DNA of 64,000 nt from assembly GCA_963826515.1 (NCBI GenBank), contig CAWGXI010000006.1, positions 186,001-250,000 on the forward strand, written 5' to 3'. This DNA is from DATFVJ01 sp963826515. GTDB lineage: Bacteria > Actinomycetota > Actinomycetes > Streptosporangiales > Streptosporangiaceae. Of this stretch, positions 62,273-64,000 are shown piece by piece. The notes beneath the pieces were generated by a model. The model was not told the DNA's origin. It made no database searches and saw only the letters and a list, made by a program, of their open reading frames with translations. The stretch's first letter is position 1. The number at the start of each line of letters is the position of its first letter. The position numbers and the translations under genes were made by a program.

Positions 62273-63025
62273 TCATCGATTCCGGTCGAGAAGGGCGATC
62301 GACAGTTCCGGGCTCTCTACGTGTGCGTTGTGGCCGAGGCCTGCGAGCGTGACCGTTGGGGCGCCCAGCCCGGCAAGCTGCTCATCTGTGTTCATTGGGT
62401 CGCGCTCGCCGCGGGCAAGGGTCACCGGGGCCTGGCACCGCGCCAGCAATCGCGCCATGTCGGGCGCCCCGACCGCGAACGCACCCGGATCCATGGCCAC
62501 CCGCCACCGCCCGTCCTGCTCGCGCAGTCCGGCGTCCACGGCTGGGTCATCGGCGGGCAGCAGGCCGGCCAGGCCTGACAGGCGCAGGTAGCGGGCGGCA
62601 GCTTCGTCGCGCGAGGCGAACCAGGCCGGTGACCGGTGAGCCGCGGCCTGCGCCCGGGCCAGCTCCTCATCGGTCCAGACGACCTTGATCCCCAGGCCGA
62701 TGACCGCCTGCACCGATACGGCGAACCTGCCGCTGGCCATGGCCAGGCCGATGACGCCGCCCAGCGAATGTCCCAGCACCACGGTGCGGGCCTCGGCCTC
62801 GACGATACCCGCGACCGCGGCGGCGAGGTTGTCGAAGGTGTACCCAGAGAGGGGCCGCGAGCCACCATGACCCGGCAGGTCCGGCGCTAACCAGCGCCCC
62901 GGCCACCGCCGGGCGAGCGACGGCCACCACCCATCCCAAACGTCGCAGGTCGCGCCGAGGCCGTGCAGCAGCACCAGCAGGGGCTCCCCGCTGCCGCCCT
63001 TGTGAACCCGCAAGCCTTCTTCCAT
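62273..63025 (-). CDS. Alpha/beta hydrolase
   Basis: A 250-aa cytoplasmic hydrolase from the ATG at 63025; the frame is open to 63433 but upstream residues are not protein-like. Motifs are LLVLLHGLGATCDVWDGWWP (oxyanion hole), WLAPDLPGHGGSRPLSGYTF, the nucleophile elbow VVLGHSLGGVIGLAMA, TLARGERDPMN with the acid Asp, and LAGLGHNAHVESPEL with the His. A complete Ser-Asp-His triad is visible. Substrate unknown. It is convergent with the 96-aa gene and divergent from the toxin-antitoxin pair. Confidence 0.92.
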   Translation of the reverse strand: MEEGLRVHKGGSGEPLLVLLHGLGATCDVWDGWWPSLARRWPGRWLAPDLPGHGGSRPLSGYTFDNLAAAVAGIVEAEARTVVLGHSLGGVIGLAMASGRFAVSVQAVIGLGIKVVWTDEELARAQAAAHRSPAWFASRDEAAARYLRLSGLAGLLPADDPAVDAGLREQDGRWRVAMDPGAFAVGAPDMARLLARCQAPVTLARGERDPMNTDEQLAGLGAPTVTLAGLGHNAHVESPELSIALLDRNR

Positions 63026-63175
63026 ACCTAGCAGTCTGCCGCCGCGCACCTTCGGGCCGGGCAACCGGCGCAGCGCGCCGAGCCTGCTCGCGTACGGCGG
63101 CGCCCGCCAGTACAACTTACTGGCGGGCGCCGCCCGGCCTGCCGCTGCCGTCACGGGCGCGCCTCGAGCACGAGG

Positions 63176-63559
63176 TTGAACGGTGTCCGCGCGGCGCGGC
63201 GGAAGCGCGTAAAGCCGCCCGCCCCCGACGACCTCGCCAATCCTCGCCTGGTCGGCCAGCGACTCTCGGCGTCTGTGGATGCCGAGCTTGTCGCGGTGGC
63301 CCAGGAAGCCGTGGCGCAGGGACAGGCGGAGAGCATGAGCGCCTGGGTCAACGAGGCGCTTCGGTTGAAGGCCGATCACGACCGCCGGCTGCGGGCGCTG
63401 GATGAGTTCCTGGCTGCCTACGAGGCCGAGCACGGCGAGATCACCGACGAGGAGATGCGGGAAGCTGCCCGGCGCGCCCGCGGCCGGGCGGTCGTCGTGC
63501 GAGGCGAACCGGAAGAGCAGCGCCGCGGCGCGGCGCGCAGCGGCCGGGGAGCTGCCTGA
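63176..63559 (+). CDS. Antitoxin of a VapBC-type pair
   Basis: A basic-acidic protein of up to 127 aa. The ribbon-helix-helix-like N-terminal half (VGQRLSASVDAELVAVAQEA, SMSAWVNEALRLKADHDRRL) would bind DNA and the C-terminal part (YEAEHGEITDEEMREAARRA) would cover the toxin. The TTG at 63176 directly follows GAGG; a later GTG is possible. Its TGA overlaps the toxin ATG, the usual arrangement for VapBC. The complex probably represses its own promoter in the upstream 150 bp. Confidence 0.85.
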   Translation: MNGVRAARRKRVKPPAPDDLANPRLVGQRLSASVDAELVAVAQEAVAQGQAESMSAWVNEALRLKADHDRRLRALDEFLAAYEAEHGEITDEEMREAARRARGRAVVVRGEPEEQRRGAARSGRGAA

Positions 63560-63936
63560 TGCTGATTCTGGACGCCGGGGCGTTCCTGGCAGCTGAGCGG
63601 GGGGATCGTGAGGTGGTGGCGCTGGTAAAGCGGGGGCGGCTGGCCGGGCAGCCGCCGGTCACCAGCGGGGGAGTGGTCGCTCAGGTCTGGCGCGGCGGCC
63701 GCGTCGGGCAGGCGCAGGTCGCCCGGCTTCTTGCCGGAACCGACATCGCGGCGGTCGATGACAACCTGGGCCGTCGCGCCGGGATGCTGCTGGCCCGCAG
63801 CGGCCACGCTGATGCCATCGACGCTACCGTGGTGTGCCTGGCCGCAGATGGTGACGATATTCCTACCTCCGACCCGGGCGACCTGCATGCACTCGCCCAA
63901 GCCGCCGAGATCCACGTCGACCTGATCCCCGTGTAG
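63559..63936 (+). CDS. PIN-domain ribonuclease toxin (VapC-like)
   Basis: A 125-aa PIN domain. Acidic active-site residues are in LILDAGAFLAAERGD (Asp5, Glu13), the central ADAIDATVVCLAADG (two Asp) and the C-terminal PTSDPGDLHAL (Asp). This is the pattern of Mg-dependent VapC RNases that cut tRNA or rRNA when freed from the antitoxin. The ATG at 63559 overlaps the antitoxin stop (TGATG), so translation is coupled. Length and motifs are complete. Confidence 0.92.
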   Translation: MLILDAGAFLAAERGDREVVALVKRGRLAGQPPVTSGGVVAQVWRGGRVGQAQVARLLAGTDIAAVDDNLGRRAGMLLARSGHADAIDATVVCLAADGDDIPTSDPGDLHALAQAAEIHVDLIPV

Positions 63937-64000
63937 GCCAGCCACTCGCCGCTCGGGTACCGCGGACCATCGGCAACACTGGCGGGCACAACCGCAACAG

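Overview
The window looks like a piece of a high-GC actinomycete chromosome, probably from the Streptomycetales/Streptosporangiales/Catenulisporales side. This is inferred from the strong G/C third-position bias and from gene families typical of those lineages: DUF5753 XRE regulators with DUF397 partners, Methyltransf_19 enzymes, RsbW-like ATPases and an MglA/CvnD-type GTPase. No rRNA, complete tRNA, replication origin or CRISPR array was found.

Layout. 0-5.3 kb: an XRE/DUF5753 regulator under a palindromic operator candidate, a truncated IS4-type transposase, and an intact IS701-type element whose 23-bp inverted ends can be located. 5.3-17.3 kb: a 54-aa secreted peptide gene, a LuxR-family ATPase regulator broken by three one-base insertions, an RsbW-like ATPase, an HtrA-type lipoprotein protease, an acyl-CoA ligase, a sigma factor, and fragments of a TPR protein and a small GTPase joined head to head. 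17.6-22.2 kb: a regulatory cluster of methyltransferase, XRE/DUF5753, two DUF397 proteins and an RsbW-like ATPase, whose intergenic regions share an ATGCACRTGCAY box. 22.2-33.5 kb: metabolic and small unknown genes, and an MFS permease destroyed by a TnpB (IS200/IS605-type) remnant. 33.55-36.03 kb: a complete 2,476-bp insertion sequence with 16-bp inverted ends and a 5-bp target duplication; its transposase carries 26 consecutive Glu residues encoded by a hexanucleotide microsatellite. It sits at the edge of a decayed GT39 gene.

37.5-53.5 kb is a carbon and energy block: Hsp20, a broken HD-GYP/LuxR regulator, a methyltransferase, a long-form isocitrate lyase (ICL2), a ferritin-like protein, a decayed 2-oxoacid:acceptor oxidoreductase/Hdr-like operon, citrate synthase, and a glgA2-GH57 glycogen cassette that resembles cyanobacterial rather than actinobacterial enzymes. 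53.7-64 kb: an AT-richer orphan gene with a leaderless promoter, predicted here to be an ADP-ribosyltransferase-like toxin or effector; two alpha/beta hydrolases; a frameshifted universal stress protein; a CBS-BON protein; a GAF protein; a truncated and frameshifted MMPL transporter; two small ferredoxin-fold-like proteins; and a VapBC-type toxin-antitoxin pair.

A theme across the window is gene decay by single-base indels. Several lie in short homopolymers and some form compensating pairs inside otherwise conserved genes. Either many accessory genes are degenerating or the assembly carries uncorrected indels; raw reads would decide. The most interesting candidates for new biology are the 380-aa ART-like protein, the 2.48-kb insertion sequence, the glgA2-GH57 cassette and the ATGCACRTGCAY-associated regulatory cluster.
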